A DNA stretch of 63,451 nucleotides from Leisingera sp. ANG-Vp (GCF_000813725.1 NZ_JWLD01000019.1:1-63451), one strand, 5' to 3'. Positions 9,525-18,566 are shown, counted from the first letter of the stretch. The notes: generated from the letters alone by a model not told the origin. Numbers and translations are program-made.

Positions 9525-10490
9525 ATGTTCTTGATTGGTCTGGAGGAGCACTTCGCGACCCCCGAGATGCAAGAGCTGAACGGCATCAAGTTTGCCAAAG
9601 GCTATCCCCGGTTCGATATCAACGATGTTGGCGCGGGCCGGATTGCCCATATGGATGAGGCCGGAATCGACATGCAAGTGCTGTCGGCGCTGACCCCCGG
9701 CGCCCAGAACCTGCCCGGCGAGGAAGGCATCGCCTTTGCCCGCAAGATCAACGATTGGCTGGCGAAAGAGGTAATCCCTGCCTACCCGGACCGGTTCCGC
9801 GCCTTCTCGGTGCTGCCGCTGGCCTCGCCTGAGGCCTCAGCTGATGAACTGGAGCGCACTGTGCGCGACTACGGCTTCCTCGGCACCATGGTCTATGGCT
9901 TCACCAACGGAAAGTTCCTGGACGACCCGATGTATGCACCGCTGCTGGAACGGGCCGAAGCCCTGGGCGTGCCGATCTACATCCACCCGAACTTTGCCAC
10001 CGATGCGGCCAAGGACCTTTACTACAACGACCTGGACGACCAATGGGTTAGCAACATCCTCAGCGGGCCGGGCTATGGCTGGCACCAGGAAGTGGCCATC
10101 TGCTCGCTGCGCCTGGTCTGCCGCGGGATCTTTGACAAATACCCGAACCTGCAAATCATCATCGGCCATATGGGCGAGGCGATCCCCTTCTACTACTACC
10201 GCTTCGGCGACGACCTGACCGCGATCACCAAGGGCAAGCTGCAGAAACCTGTCCAGCAGTACTTCAACGATAATTTCTGGATCACAACCAGTGCCTTCTT
10301 CTCCGATGACCTGCTGCGCCTGGCGCTGTCGGTGATGGGCGAGGACCGGGTGATGTTCTCGGTCGACTATCCCTTTGTCAGCAACAAGCTGGGGGCCGAC
10401 TGGTTCCACGCCGTGGATCTGCCCGCGGCCACCAAAGAGAAGATCGCCCACAAAAACGCCGAGAAGCTGCTGAAAATCGGCCCCTTCTAG
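9525..10490 (+). CDS. Amidohydrolase, gamma-resorcylate decarboxylase-like
   Basis: A 321-residue amidohydrolase-2 family protein. Its N-terminus has the Glu-x-His form (Glu7, His9 in GLEEHF) instead of the usual His-x-His. With His154 (YIHP), His215 (GHMGE) and Asp281 (SVDYPF), this matches the metal set reported for 2,6-dihydroxybenzoate (gamma-resorcylate) and related non-oxidative decarboxylases. It would decarboxylate a hydroxylated benzoate, giving a resorcinol- or hydroquinone-type phenol. It heads the gene set that continues with a b-type cytochrome, a ring-cleaving dioxygenase and a maleylacetate-reductase-like enzyme, which fits a phenol-yielding decarboxylase. The exact substrate is unproven. 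Confidence 0.75.
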   Translation: MFLIGLEEHFATPEMQELNGIKFAKGYPRFDINDVGAGRIAHMDEAGIDMQVLSALTPGAQNLPGEEGIAFARKINDWLAKEVIPAYPDRFRAFSVLPLASPEASADELERTVRDYGFLGTMVYGFTNGKFLDDPMYAPLLERAEALGVPIYIHPNFATDAAKDLYYNDLDDQWVSNILSGPGYGWHQEVAICSLRLVCRGIFDKYPNLQIIIGHMGEAIPFYYYRFGDDLTAITKGKLQKPVQQYFNDNFWITTSAFFSDDLLRLALSVMGEDRVMFSVDYPFVSNKLGADWFHAVDLPAATKEKIAHKNAEKLLKIGPF

Positions 10491-10599
10491 CCGCCGGATC
10501 TCATCCCGGCCCTGCCGGTTGGCCCATCTGCCCCGTGCCCCGGGCGCAGAACCAATCGGTGCATCTAAACGACAGCCGCTACCCAGGGAGGATAGGAAG

Positions 10600-11172
10600 A
10601 TGGCGACAACAGACCAAACGGTCACCAAATACAGCAAGACAGCGCGGATGCTGCACTGGCTGATGGCAGCAGGCTTTCTCTTCATGTGGGTCTGCGGCTA
10701 CTCGATGGTGGAACTTGTCGAAGAAGACAGCCCGCTGCAGGAGACCCTGTTCGACCTGCACATCTGGACCGGCGTGACCATCGGCATGCTGCTGATCTGG
10801 CGCTTTGTGCTCTTGCTGACAGCACCGCGCCCAGCCGAGCCCGAAGGGCTGTCGCCGCTGGAGGCCAAAGGCTCCAAGATCGGCCATGCGCTGCTCTACA
10901 TCCTGCCGGCCTTGGCAGTATTCATCGGCTGGGCCGAGACCGATTTCGGCGGCCACGGCGTAACCTGGTGGGGCGGCATTGAGATGCCCAAACTGTTCCC
11001 GACCATCGAAAGCGAAGTGCTCGAGAACCTACTGGCCACCTGGCACCTTTGGGTCGCCTACACGATGCTGGCGGTGGTTGTTGTCCACATCGCGGCCGTC
11101 ATCAAACACCGCATGGAAGGGCATGACGTTCTGCCGCGGATGGGCATCGGCAAAGAGTCCGAAGCCGAATAA
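10600..11172 (+). CDS. Cytochrome b561-type membrane haem protein
   Basis: A 190-residue inner-membrane protein with about four transmembrane helices (roughly 18-38, 53-72, 88-108, 145-165). His residues sit inside the helices (MLHWLMA, LHIWTG, WHLWVAYT, VHIAAVIKHR), as expected for two b haems. These proteins pass electrons between the quinone pool and a partner. The start at 10600 follows GGAGGATAGG. It sits between the decarboxylase-like and dioxygenase genes, which is unusual for a b561. A role in electron supply to, or recovery from, this catabolic pathway is possible but not shown. Confidence 0.8.
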   Translation: MATTDQTVTKYSKTARMLHWLMAAGFLFMWVCGYSMVELVEEDSPLQETLFDLHIWTGVTIGMLLIWRFVLLLTAPRPAEPEGLSPLEAKGSKIGHALLYILPALAVFIGWAETDFGGHGVTWWGGIEMPKLFPTIESEVLENLLATWHLWVAYTMLAVVVVHIAAVIKHRMEGHDVLPRMGIGKESEAE

Positions 11173-11432
11173 CTGCAAAACTCCGGCGATGACCGCTTTA
11201 GGCCATCGCCTCCCCCAAAGCCTGCCAGCTGAAACCTTACCCGCCCTGCCCTCTGCCAGCGCCTGGCCCGCAACGGTCCATTGCCCCGGCCGCCAGCGCC
11301 CCGAACCAAGACCGCTTCGAGAACCCGAAACACCCGACACGCGCGGACTGACCCTCCGGCCACGCGGCCAATGCCCCGTGTGCGCGAACCAACCAGATAT
11401 GGGCATAGCCCCATGAAATCAGGAGAAAACCC

Positions 11433-12599
11433 ATGAACAACATGACGATTAATGGCGTCAACAGCCAGACTTTCGTTTGCTCCAACATCCGGCGCTCGGA
11501 AGAGTTCTATACCAAGGCGCTGGGAATGAAGGTGCTGAAGCGCACCGTGCATCACAATGATGCCCATCTGCCGGTGGTCACCTTCGGCTTTGAGCAGTTC
11601 CCCGGCGAGCCCAAGCGCACCGAGACCGTGACCTATGTCGAGTGGAACCCGATCTTCTACATGATGCCGGAAAAGGGCTTTGTGGACCCGGACGCTACCA
11701 AGGACGGCGTTGCCAACCCGCGCGTCGGCGATCCCAAGGGCCGCTGGGGCGCGGGCACCAACCACCACCTGGCACTGCATGTGCCGAACCGCAACGGCCT
11801 TTTGAAGTGGAAGCGCCGCCTGACCGACATGGGCATCCACTGCACCGGCCCCTACAACCGCAACTATTTCCACGCGATCTATCTGCGCGACCCGGATGGC
11901 GCGATCATCGAAATCGCGACCTCCGAGCCGGGCTTCGGCCACGACGAGGCTGTGCTGGGCTCCAAGTTCTGCCCGCAGCCGGAGGAAAACCTGGTCGGCG
12001 GCCGCAGCGAGCTGGCGGTGGCCTCGGAAACCTGGCCGCATGATTGCAGCACCATCACCAGCGACTACGCAATGCGCGGCTTCCACCACATCACCTCGAT
12101 CTCCAGCAACGCCGAACGGACCGAGAAATTCTTTGTCGAAACCGTTGGCCTGCACCTGATCAAGAAAACCGATTACCTGGATGAAAAGGGCGGCACCCAC
12201 TACTATTACGCCTGCGATGACGATCTGTCGCCGGGCTCGGTGCTGACCTTCTTCGGCCTGCCCAACTATGCCAAGGGCCGCCTGGGCACCGGCCTCACCC
12301 ACCACTTCACCCTGGAAGTGGAAAACGACGCCGCCCTGGCCGACCAGCGCGACCGTCTGATCAAAGCGGGCGTCGAGGTTTCCGGCATCCAGAACGCGGT
12401 CTATTCGCAGCAGTTCCACTTCCTGGACCCGGATGGGCATATCTGCGCCGTCTCCACGCCTTCGGACTTCACCATCGACGAAGATGCGGACTCGCTGGGC
12501 CAGTCGCTCTGCCTGTCGGAAGAGCATGAAGCGGACCGCACCGAAATCGAACGCGCCGCGGCGCTGCGGCCGGCGCCCACTCCCCGGCTGCCGGACTAA
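11433..12599 (+). CDS. Two-domain VOC extradiol dioxygenase, PcpA/MhqO-like, halves in reversed order
   Basis: A 388-residue vicinal-oxygen-chelate protein resembling hydroquinone ring-cleaving dioxygenases (PcpA, LinE, MhqO). The segment NHHLALHVPN to EIATSEPGFGHDE (about 110-172), which is C-terminal in PcpA, lies in the first domain. The RGFHHIT to VLTFFGLP to RLGTGLTHH block (215-292), which is N-terminal in PcpA, lies in the second. Predicted Fe(II) ligands are His112, Glu160 and His219, so one site shared between domains can still form. The likely reaction is cleavage of a hydroquinone or hydroxyquinol next to a hydroxyl, feeding the adjacent maleylacetate-reductase-like enzyme. AGGAG precedes the ATG. 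Confidence 0.8.
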   Translation: MNNMTINGVNSQTFVCSNIRRSEEFYTKALGMKVLKRTVHHNDAHLPVVTFGFEQFPGEPKRTETVTYVEWNPIFYMMPEKGFVDPDATKDGVANPRVGDPKGRWGAGTNHHLALHVPNRNGLLKWKRRLTDMGIHCTGPYNRNYFHAIYLRDPDGAIIEIATSEPGFGHDEAVLGSKFCPQPEENLVGGRSELAVASETWPHDCSTITSDYAMRGFHHITSISSNAERTEKFFVETVGLHLIKKTDYLDEKGGTHYYYACDDDLSPGSVLTFFGLPNYAKGRLGTGLTHHFTLEVENDAALADQRDRLIKAGVEVSGIQNAVYSQQFHFLDPDGHICAVSTPSDFTIDEDADSLGQSLCLSEEHEADRTEIERAAALRPAPTPRLPD

Positions 12600-12689
12600 G
12601 CGCCAAGTGCGGACAGGCCGGCGGCGCACCCTCGACCGCCGGCCTGACATCTTGAATTTCCCAACCATTTCCAAAGGGCGAGGCACAGC

Positions 12690-13811
12690 ATGGGCCACTT
12701 CATTTCCCTGCCGCAAGAAACAATCCTGTGGGGCGAGAACAGCCTGCCGGCATCTCTGAGCCGGTTTCCGGAATTCGGCATCTCCCGTCCGGTTGTCTTT
12801 ACCGCCGATGTGCTCGAGGCGCTGGCACAGGAGCACGTGCTGCCGCATCTGGCCGAGCTGCATCTGGGCCTGGTCACCGACCTGCCCGCCCATGCGCCCG
12901 ACACCGGCATCCGCGCGGCCCTGGAGGCGTGCAAACGGCTAGGCGCGGGCTCGATCATCGCGGTTGGCGGCGGCTCGGTGCTGGATGCGGCCAAGGCGGT
13001 CTCATACCTGCACTACCAGGAGACCGGGCGCTATCTGCCGATCGCTGCCCTGCCGACCACGGTTTCCGGTTCGGAATATTCCCATTACTTCGGCATCACC
13101 GAAACCGACGGCCCGCAGCTGTTCAAACGCAGCTATGCGGTGCGGGAGACAACGCCCAAGGTTGTCGCGCTGGACCCGGTGCTGCTGCGCACCGCACCGC
13201 GCGGGCTGCTGCTGTCCTCTGCCATCAAGGGCATCGACCATGCCGTCGAAGGCATGCGGAAGGTTGAGGCGGACCACCCGCACGCAATTATCGCCGCTGA
13301 TGGCGTGAACCGGTTCCTGTCGGTGCTGGAACGCTGGCCTTCAGAACTCAGCACCCAGGACGCCCTGGCCCAGGGCCTTATTACGGACGGGGATCTGGTG
13401 CAACTGCAGCTGGGCGGCTGGTACTGCTATTTCACCCCCGCTTCGATGATCTATGGCCTCAGCCACCGCATCGGCCACATCCTGGGCGGCACATTCGAGC
13501 TGCCGCACAGCATGACGTCGTGCATCACGCTGGCGCCGGTGATCCGCGCCTGTGCGGACATGTACGGCGGGAAACTGAACGGGTTTGTGGCCGCCGATGC
13601 GCGCGGCAATGCTGCCGCAGCACTGGCGGACCGAATTGAACGAACGGTCCGCTCGTTAGGCCTGCCCAGCAGGATCAGCGCTTTCGGCCTGTCCGACGAA
13701 AAACTGCCGGAAGTTTCCCGCCTTCTGCGGGAAAGCTATCCCAACGAAGTCGCTGATTTGGGCGGGGATGCGGCGAGAAAACTGGACGATCTGCTCGAGG
13801 CCATCTGGTGA
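12690..13811 (+). CDS. Iron-containing alcohol dehydrogenase family, maleylacetate reductase-like
   Basis: A 373-residue group III alcohol-dehydrogenase-fold protein: an N-terminal Rossmann-like NAD(P) domain with GGGSVLDAAKAV (93-104), and a helical C-terminal domain with GIDHAVEG and GLSHRIGHILGGTFELPH. Three of four canonical metal ligand positions are His184, His259 and His273, but the first Asp is Lys180. Maleylacetate reductases also lack that Asp and work without the usual metal. The call is therefore reduction of maleylacetate or a similar ring-cleavage product to 3-oxoadipate, for which pcaIJF lies upstream. It overlaps the amidase start (TGATG). Confidence 0.78.
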   Translation: MGHFISLPQETILWGENSLPASLSRFPEFGISRPVVFTADVLEALAQEHVLPHLAELHLGLVTDLPAHAPDTGIRAALEACKRLGAGSIIAVGGGSVLDAAKAVSYLHYQETGRYLPIAALPTTVSGSEYSHYFGITETDGPQLFKRSYAVRETTPKVVALDPVLLRTAPRGLLLSSAIKGIDHAVEGMRKVEADHPHAIIAADGVNRFLSVLERWPSELSTQDALAQGLITDGDLVQLQLGGWYCYFTPASMIYGLSHRIGHILGGTFELPHSMTSCITLAPVIRACADMYGGKLNGFVAADARGNAAAALADRIERTVRSLGLPSRISAFGLSDEKLPEVSRLLRESYPNEVADLGGDAARKLDDLLEAIW

Positions 13812-15160
13812 TGCTCCGGGGCAAGGACCGCGCGCTGCCAGTCTCCGAAACCCTCGCCGGGCTCAAATGCGGGGAAATCAGTGCGTTGGATGCCGCCCGG
13901 GAGGCGCTGACCCGTGCCAAACGCTGCCGGATCGACATCAACGCATTCTCGGTGCTGGACAAGAAAGGCGCTCTGGCAGCTGCGGCAGAAAGCGAGCGCC
14001 GGTACAAAGACGGCACTCCTCGGCCCTTGGAAGGGGTGCCGGTGGCAGTCAAGGACATGATCGATACCGCAGGGTGCGAAACACGTTACGGCTCACAAGC
14101 CTTTGTCGGCAATGTTCCCATCCGAGATTCCGCCATCGTCCGTTCTCTGCGCGAGGCGGGTGCCGTCATCACAGGCAAGACCACGACTCATGAATTTGCC
14201 TGGGGCGTCACCACCGCCAGCGAGGCTTTCGGCGACACCCTCAACCCGCATGATAAGTCCCGGATCCCCGGCGGCTCCAGCGGCGGGATGGCCGCAGCCA
14301 TCGCCTATGGAGCGGTGAGCGCGGGGCTGGGCACCGACACTGGCGGATCAGTCCGTATCCCGGCGGCTTTGTGCGGCACCGTGGGGTTCAAGCCGACGTA
14401 TAACCGCCTGCCATCGCAAGGGATTTTTCCGCTGGCAAAGTCACTGGACCACCCAGGGATCCTTGGCGCCGCGATGGAGGACGTGATTGCGCTATCCGCC
14501 GTCTTTGGCCTGGAGGCGCAGCGCCCGCCGGAAAAACTGCGGATTGCCGCGCTACCCCATCTGCCGCCGGTCCCGGCAGATACGGCGACCGCCGCCGCCT
14601 TTAAAGCCTTCTGCCAGCAGCTGGAGCCGCTGGCCCGCATCACGCCTTTGCAAGATACGGAGATGTTCGAAGGCCTGTTCGATGCCTTTGCTGACACTGT
14701 GCTTGTCGAGGCCGGCACCGAGCACAGCGCCCTGCACGACCCGGAGTTCATCCGCGAGACCTATCAACCGGAGACCGCCTCGCGGATCGAACTGGCGCAG
14801 GCAAAATCCGTGTCCGACCTGACATCGGCCCGCAAACGGACCTGGCAATTCCAGTCCGATCTCGCGCGGTTGTTCGAAGAGTTTGACTTCCTGATTCTGC
14901 CCACCTGCCCCTGCACTGCCCCGCTGCGCGGCCAGGCAGAGCTGACTATCGGCGGCTGGAGCGGATCGGAGCGGCAGGTCCTGATGGCCTATACCGCCCC
15001 CTTCAATCTGGCCGGAACACCGGCTTTGTCCCTGCCAGTTCAGCATCTGACCGGCTCGGAACTTCCTGTTGGCGTTCAATTGGTTGCCGCGTCGGGCAAT
15101 GATGAAATGCTGCTTGGGCTGGCCAGGCGCCTGGAAGGAATTCTGCAGCCTGCCGCCTGA
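13811..15160 (+). CDS. Amidase signature-family amidohydrolase
   Basis: A 449-residue amidase. The catalytic triad of the amidase signature family is present: Lys81 (VAVKDMIDTAG), the cis-Ser of GGSSGG (156/157) and nucleophile Ser180 (GTDTGGSVRIP). It hydrolyses a small or aryl amide to acid plus ammonia or amine. The ATG at 13811 overlaps the preceding stop by one base (TGATG), implying coupling; a GTG one codon earlier is possible. As last gene of the 9.5-15.2 kb unit it suggests the substrate, or an intermediate, carries an amide. GatA is excluded by context and by lack of GatBC partners. Confidence 0.85.
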   Translation: MLRGKDRALPVSETLAGLKCGEISALDAAREALTRAKRCRIDINAFSVLDKKGALAAAAESERRYKDGTPRPLEGVPVAVKDMIDTAGCETRYGSQAFVGNVPIRDSAIVRSLREAGAVITGKTTTHEFAWGVTTASEAFGDTLNPHDKSRIPGGSSGGMAAAIAYGAVSAGLGTDTGGSVRIPAALCGTVGFKPTYNRLPSQGIFPLAKSLDHPGILGAAMEDVIALSAVFGLEAQRPPEKLRIAALPHLPPVPADTATAAAFKAFCQQLEPLARITPLQDTEMFEGLFDAFADTVLVEAGTEHSALHDPEFIRETYQPETASRIELAQAKSVSDLTSARKRTWQFQSDLARLFEEFDFLILPTCPCTAPLRGQAELTIGGWSGSERQVLMAYTAPFNLAGTPALSLPVQHLTGSELPVGVQLVAASGNDEMLLGLARRLEGILQPAA

Positions 15161-15670
15161 CACGCGTGGCGCGAGCCCGCTTGGCCCGAGGATTACATTT
15201 TTGAAAACAAAGAGGAAAACACTGGAACGCCGGGTCAGCCCCGGTAAGCCTAGAATGCAACTATCGCAATTTGCCCTTGGCAGGCATCAGACAGAAGGAG
15301 GCGAGGCGATTACTTGGTTATACCACCGGGCTGCCAATTCATTACCTTTCGCCGGCACCGCTCAGTAATCTGCGTCCTGAGAGGCAGGCTGCGAAGCGCG
15401 GGGAAGCAGCGCGGCAGAAACCGGCCCTCTCCCGGGACTTCCTGAAAACCCGTTCGTGCGGCGTCAGGTCCCGGCAGATCCCCGCGCAATGCGCGGAACT
15501 GTCCGGCTTGTGACATTGGGCCTGGCCGCCCTGAACCGGCGGCCACCCTCAGAAAACACTCAGCGGACGCATCAATTCACACCATCCCGCCGGGACACCC
15601 GGCCGGGACCGGACCGGTGCGTCCTGCCGTCAGGCGGAGCCTGCCGGCTGACATCAAAGGGAGTATGAAA
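15161..15670. other. 510-bp intergenic leader upstream of the TRAP operon
   Basis: No convincing protein gene. It holds the shared operator/promoter motif at 15316-15369 and then an approximately 300-nt leader before dctP. The leader is GC-rich and can form several hairpins; no known riboswitch class was recognised. Confidence 0.6.
15316..15369 (+). promoter_or_regulatory. Shared catabolic-regulon promoter motif, copy 1 (TRAP operon)
   Basis: GGTTATACC (15316-15324), 11 bases, AATTCATTACC (15336-15346) followed by TTTCGCC, then AGTAAT (15364-15369) as a possible -10 element. The first element is extended to the dyad TGGT-TAT-ACCA. Two other promoters (19603, 24730 minus) have the same parts at identical distances. 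Relative to the inferred -10, the parts fall near -60 and -35, the usual recognition and activation sites of LysR-type activators. Confidence 0.75.
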
Positions 15671-16642
15671 ATGAAGAGCCTTCTTTCGTCGTTCGCCGCC
15701 GTTGGCGCCATGATGATGGCCCCCGCCGTGGCAGCGGAGGAGATCACCATGAATGCGGTGACAATGACCCCGAAGACCCACAACCTGTCGCACGGGTTCA
15801 GGATCTTCATTGACGAGATCAACGCCAAGTTCGAGGGCGAGTTCCAGATCAACTGGCGCGGCGGCCCGGAGGTGATCCAGATGTTCGGCCAGGCCGACGC
15901 CGCCCGCAACGGCGCCATCGACATCGCCTTCACCGACCCCAGCTTTTATGCCGGGCTGGTTCCGGCGGCCAAGACCCGCTACTTCACCAATGCGGACTAC
16001 GCCGGCGTGAATGCCGCAGGCTTCAACGAGAAGATGCAGGCGCTGCACGAGGGAAGCGGTCTGTTCTACCTGGGAGCGGTGCCCGCCTCGGAAATCAAGT
16101 TCCACTTCTACCTGCGCGAGCCAATCGAGACCCTGGAAGACCTGAAAGGCCGCCGCATCCGCTCCTTTCCCACCGTGCAGCCGATGGTCGAGGCTCTGGG
16201 TGCGGCACCGCTGGTGCTGCCGATCGGCGAAATCTACACCGCCATGGAGCGCGGCGCGATTGACGGGTTTGTCTTCGGCCCGGTGGGCTGGGGCGACCAG
16301 TTCAAGGGCGTGGTGAAGCAGGTTGTGACCCCGGGCTTCTATCAGGGCGGCTTCAACGCCGTGGTCAACCAGGACGCCTGGAATGAGCTGCCCGAGGAGC
16401 TGCAGGCCCGCATCGTCGACTTTGTCCGCAATGACCTGGCGCCGCGCATCGACGCCAGCTGGAGCGGTGTGATCAGCGACGCCTTCGGCGAGATGGAAGC
16501 GGCCGGCTATGCGCTCTATGACCTGCCGGAGGCCGAGCAGGAGAAATACCAGGGGCTGGCAATGGAATCCGCCTGGGAAACCATGGCCAAGTCCATTGAC
16601 CCGGAAACCGCCGCCGAACTCCGCGAAATGCTGAACAAGTAA
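15671..16642 (+). CDS. dctP: TRAP transporter solute-binding subunit DctP
   Basis: A 323-residue periplasmic binding protein of the DctP family, with a cleavable signal (about residues 1-20, ending MMAPAVAAEE). Family signatures include LKGRRIRSFPTVQPMVEALGA and PIGEIYTAMERGAIDGFVFG, in which the conserved Arg binds substrate carboxylate. The ATG at 15671 is preferred over 15665 because GGGAG then has seven-base spacing. A perfect terminator-like hairpin separates it from dctQ, so binding protein can be made in excess over the membrane subunits. The ligand is probably an organic or aromatic acid, given the neighbouring catabolic genes. Confidence 0.9.
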   Translation: MKSLLSSFAAVGAMMMAPAVAAEEITMNAVTMTPKTHNLSHGFRIFIDEINAKFEGEFQINWRGGPEVIQMFGQADAARNGAIDIAFTDPSFYAGLVPAAKTRYFTNADYAGVNAAGFNEKMQALHEGSGLFYLGAVPASEIKFHFYLREPIETLEDLKGRRIRSFPTVQPMVEALGAAPLVLPIGEIYTAMERGAIDGFVFGPVGWGDQFKGVVKQVVTPGFYQGGFNAVVNQDAWNELPEELQARIVDFVRNDLAPRIDASWSGVISDAFGEMEAAGYALYDLPEAEQEKYQGLAMESAWETMAKSIDPETAAELREMLNK

Positions 16643-16660
16643 CCGCAGCCCCTCACCGCT

Positions 16661-16690
16661 AAAGGGCCGGGCAGCAGCGCCCGGCCCTTT
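16661..16690 (+). terminator. Hairpin between dctP and dctQ (attenuator)
   Basis: AAAGGGCCGGGC (16661-16672) and GCCCGGCCCTTT (16679-16690) form a perfect 12-bp stem with a six-base loop. Partial termination here would give more DctP than DctQM, as is usual for binding-protein transporters. Confidence 0.75.
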
Positions 16691-16710
16691 GTTCAAACGG
16701 GACAAGCCCC

Positions 16711-17214
16711 ATGCCAGAACTATACGAACGAAGCAGCCGGCTGCTGAGCCGGATCAACCTGATATTGGCGGTCCTGGGGGCCTGCGTCCTGTCAGGGATT
16801 GCTCTCATCATCTTTTTCGAGGTCTTCTCGCGCACCTTCCTCGGTGTCTCCCGGCTGTGGGTGATCGAGGTTGCCGAATACGGGCTGGTCTACCTGACTT
16901 TCCTGGGCGCGCCGTACCTGCTGGAGAAGAACCAGCATGTCACCATCGACCTGATCTATGACGCGGTGCGCAGCGGGCCGAAACTGCTGCTGGCGGTGTT
17001 CAACAACACGGCTGGCGCCCTGCTGTGCCTGGCGCTGGCCTATGCAGGGCTGCAAGTGGTGCTGGACCAGGCCGCCACCGGTGTGCGCGAAGCCTCGGTC
17101 ATGGCGCCGCAGAAATACTGGATCTCACTCATCTTTCCCGGCGTGATGCTGCTGATGGCTCTGCAGTTTGCCGGAAAACTCCTGCGGACAATCGTCCAGG
17201 CGAAAGGGGCCTGA
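16711..17214 (+). CDS. dctQ: TRAP transporter small membrane subunit DctQ
   Basis: A 167-residue protein with four predicted transmembrane helices (about 18-38, 50-70, 88-110, 132-152). The EVFSRTFLGVSRLWVIEVAEY segment between helices one and two is typical of DctQ. It pairs with DctM in the inner membrane. The ATG at 16711 lacks a strong ribosome-binding site. The stop is followed one base later by the dctM ATG, so the two are cotranslated. Confidence 0.88.
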   Translation: MPELYERSSRLLSRINLILAVLGACVLSGIALIIFFEVFSRTFLGVSRLWVIEVAEYGLVYLTFLGAPYLLEKNQHVTIDLIYDAVRSGPKLLLAVFNNTAGALLCLALAYAGLQVVLDQAATGVREASVMAPQKYWISLIFPGVMLLMALQFAGKLLRTIVQAKGA

Positions 17215-17215
17215 C

Positions 17216-18529
17216 ATGGAATGGTATTGGGTTATCGCCCTGATCACCGGCGGCTTGCTCACCTTCATGATGCTGGGCCTTCCGGTCGCCTTCTCCTTCC
17301 TGCTGGTGAACCTCATCGGCGCCTACATGCTGTTCGGCGGCATGAGCGGGGTCGAGCAGCTGGTGGTGAACATCGTCGACTCCCTGTCGACCTTTACCCT
17401 GGTGCCGGTGGCGCTGTTCATGATCATGGGCGAGGCGATGTTCCAGTCGCGGATCGCCGTCGACCTGATGGACACCATAGACAAATGGTTCGGGAGGCTG
17501 CGCGGGCGCCTGGCCTTCATGGCAGTGGGCGGCGGCGTACTGTTCTCCACCCTGACCGGCAACTCCATGGGCTCGATTGCGCTCCTCGGATCCTCGCTGG
17601 TGCCGGAGATGGAGAAGCGCGGCTACAAGAAGCCCATGTCGCTGGGGCCGATCCTGGGCTCTGCCGGTCTTGCCATCATGATCCCGCCGAGCTCGCTGGC
17701 GGTGGTTCTGGGGGTGGTTGCCGAGCTTTCCATCGGCAAGATCCTGATCGCCATCATCCTGCCTGGGCTGCTGATGGCTGTGCTCTACACCGCCTATATC
17801 CTGATCCGCTGCACCATCGAGCCTGACGTCGCACCTTCCTTTGACGTGGAACCGGTGCCCTTGTCCGAAAAGCTTTCGGCCACTGCGGTCAACATCGTGC
17901 CGCTGGGTGTCATCATTTTCTCGGTCGTCGGCGTGATCTTCATGGGCATCGCTACTCCCAGCGAGGCCGCCGCAACAGGCGCGGTTGCCACTCTGCTCCT
18001 GGCCGCCGCCAAGCGCCGTCTGACCTGGGAAGCCTTCAGCAAGTCGATGTTCGGCAGCGCCAATATCTCGGTGATGCTGCTGATGATCGTCTCCGGCGCC
18101 GTCGCCTTCACCCAGATCCTGGCCTTCACCGGCGCTACCGAAGGCATGGTGCAGACCATCGTCAATCTGCCGATCAGCTCCGGCTCGGTTGTTCTGGTAA
18201 TGATTGCCACCGTGGTGTTTCTCGGCATGTTCATGGGGCCGATCCCGATCATGCTGGTGACCCTGCCGATCTTCGTGCCGGTGGTGATCCAGTTCGGCTA
18301 TAACCCGATCTGGTTTGCCGCCATGTACCTGGTGGCGATTGAGACCGGATCGACCTCGCCCCCGCTAGGCGGAGCGCTGTTTGTGATGAAAGCGGTCGCC
18401 CCCAAAGGCACCACGATGAATGACATCTACAAGGCTGCCACGCCCTTCATCATCTGCGACGTGCTGGCGATCGTCATCCTTTACCTGTTCCCGCAACTGG
18501 TGACCTGGCCGGTCAGCATCATGTCCTGA
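17216..18529 (+). CDS. dctM: TRAP transporter large permease DctM
   Basis: A 437-residue permease with a dozen hydrophobic helices. DctM signatures are visible, including TGNSMGSIALLGSSLVPEM, MIPPSSLAVVLG and IETGSTSPPLGGALFVMKAVAP, where the glycine-rich hairpins sit. It uses the sodium gradient to import the DctP-bound solute. The usual family length is about 425-440. A TTCG-loop terminator follows at 18543. Confidence 0.92.
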   Translation: MEWYWVIALITGGLLTFMMLGLPVAFSFLLVNLIGAYMLFGGMSGVEQLVVNIVDSLSTFTLVPVALFMIMGEAMFQSRIAVDLMDTIDKWFGRLRGRLAFMAVGGGVLFSTLTGNSMGSIALLGSSLVPEMEKRGYKKPMSLGPILGSAGLAIMIPPSSLAVVLGVVAELSIGKILIAIILPGLLMAVLYTAYILIRCTIEPDVAPSFDVEPVPLSEKLSATAVNIVPLGVIIFSVVGVIFMGIATPSEAAATGAVATLLLAAAKRRLTWEAFSKSMFGSANISVMLLMIVSGAVAFTQILAFTGATEGMVQTIVNLPISSGSVVLVMIATVVFLGMFMGPIPIMLVTLPIFVPVVIQFGYNPIWFAAMYLVAIETGSTSPPLGGALFVMKAVAPKGTTMNDIYKAATPFIICDVLAIVILYLFPQLVTWPVSIMS

Positions 18530-18542
18530 CACCGGCTCCTGC

Positions 18543-18566
18543 GGCAGCCCTTCGGGGCTGCCTTCA
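18543..18566 (+). terminator. Terminator after dctM
   Basis: GGCAGCCC, TTCG tetraloop, GGGCTGCC (18543-18562), followed by a short T/A tail. It suggests that the following lysR gene is at least partly a separate transcript. Confidence 0.7.
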
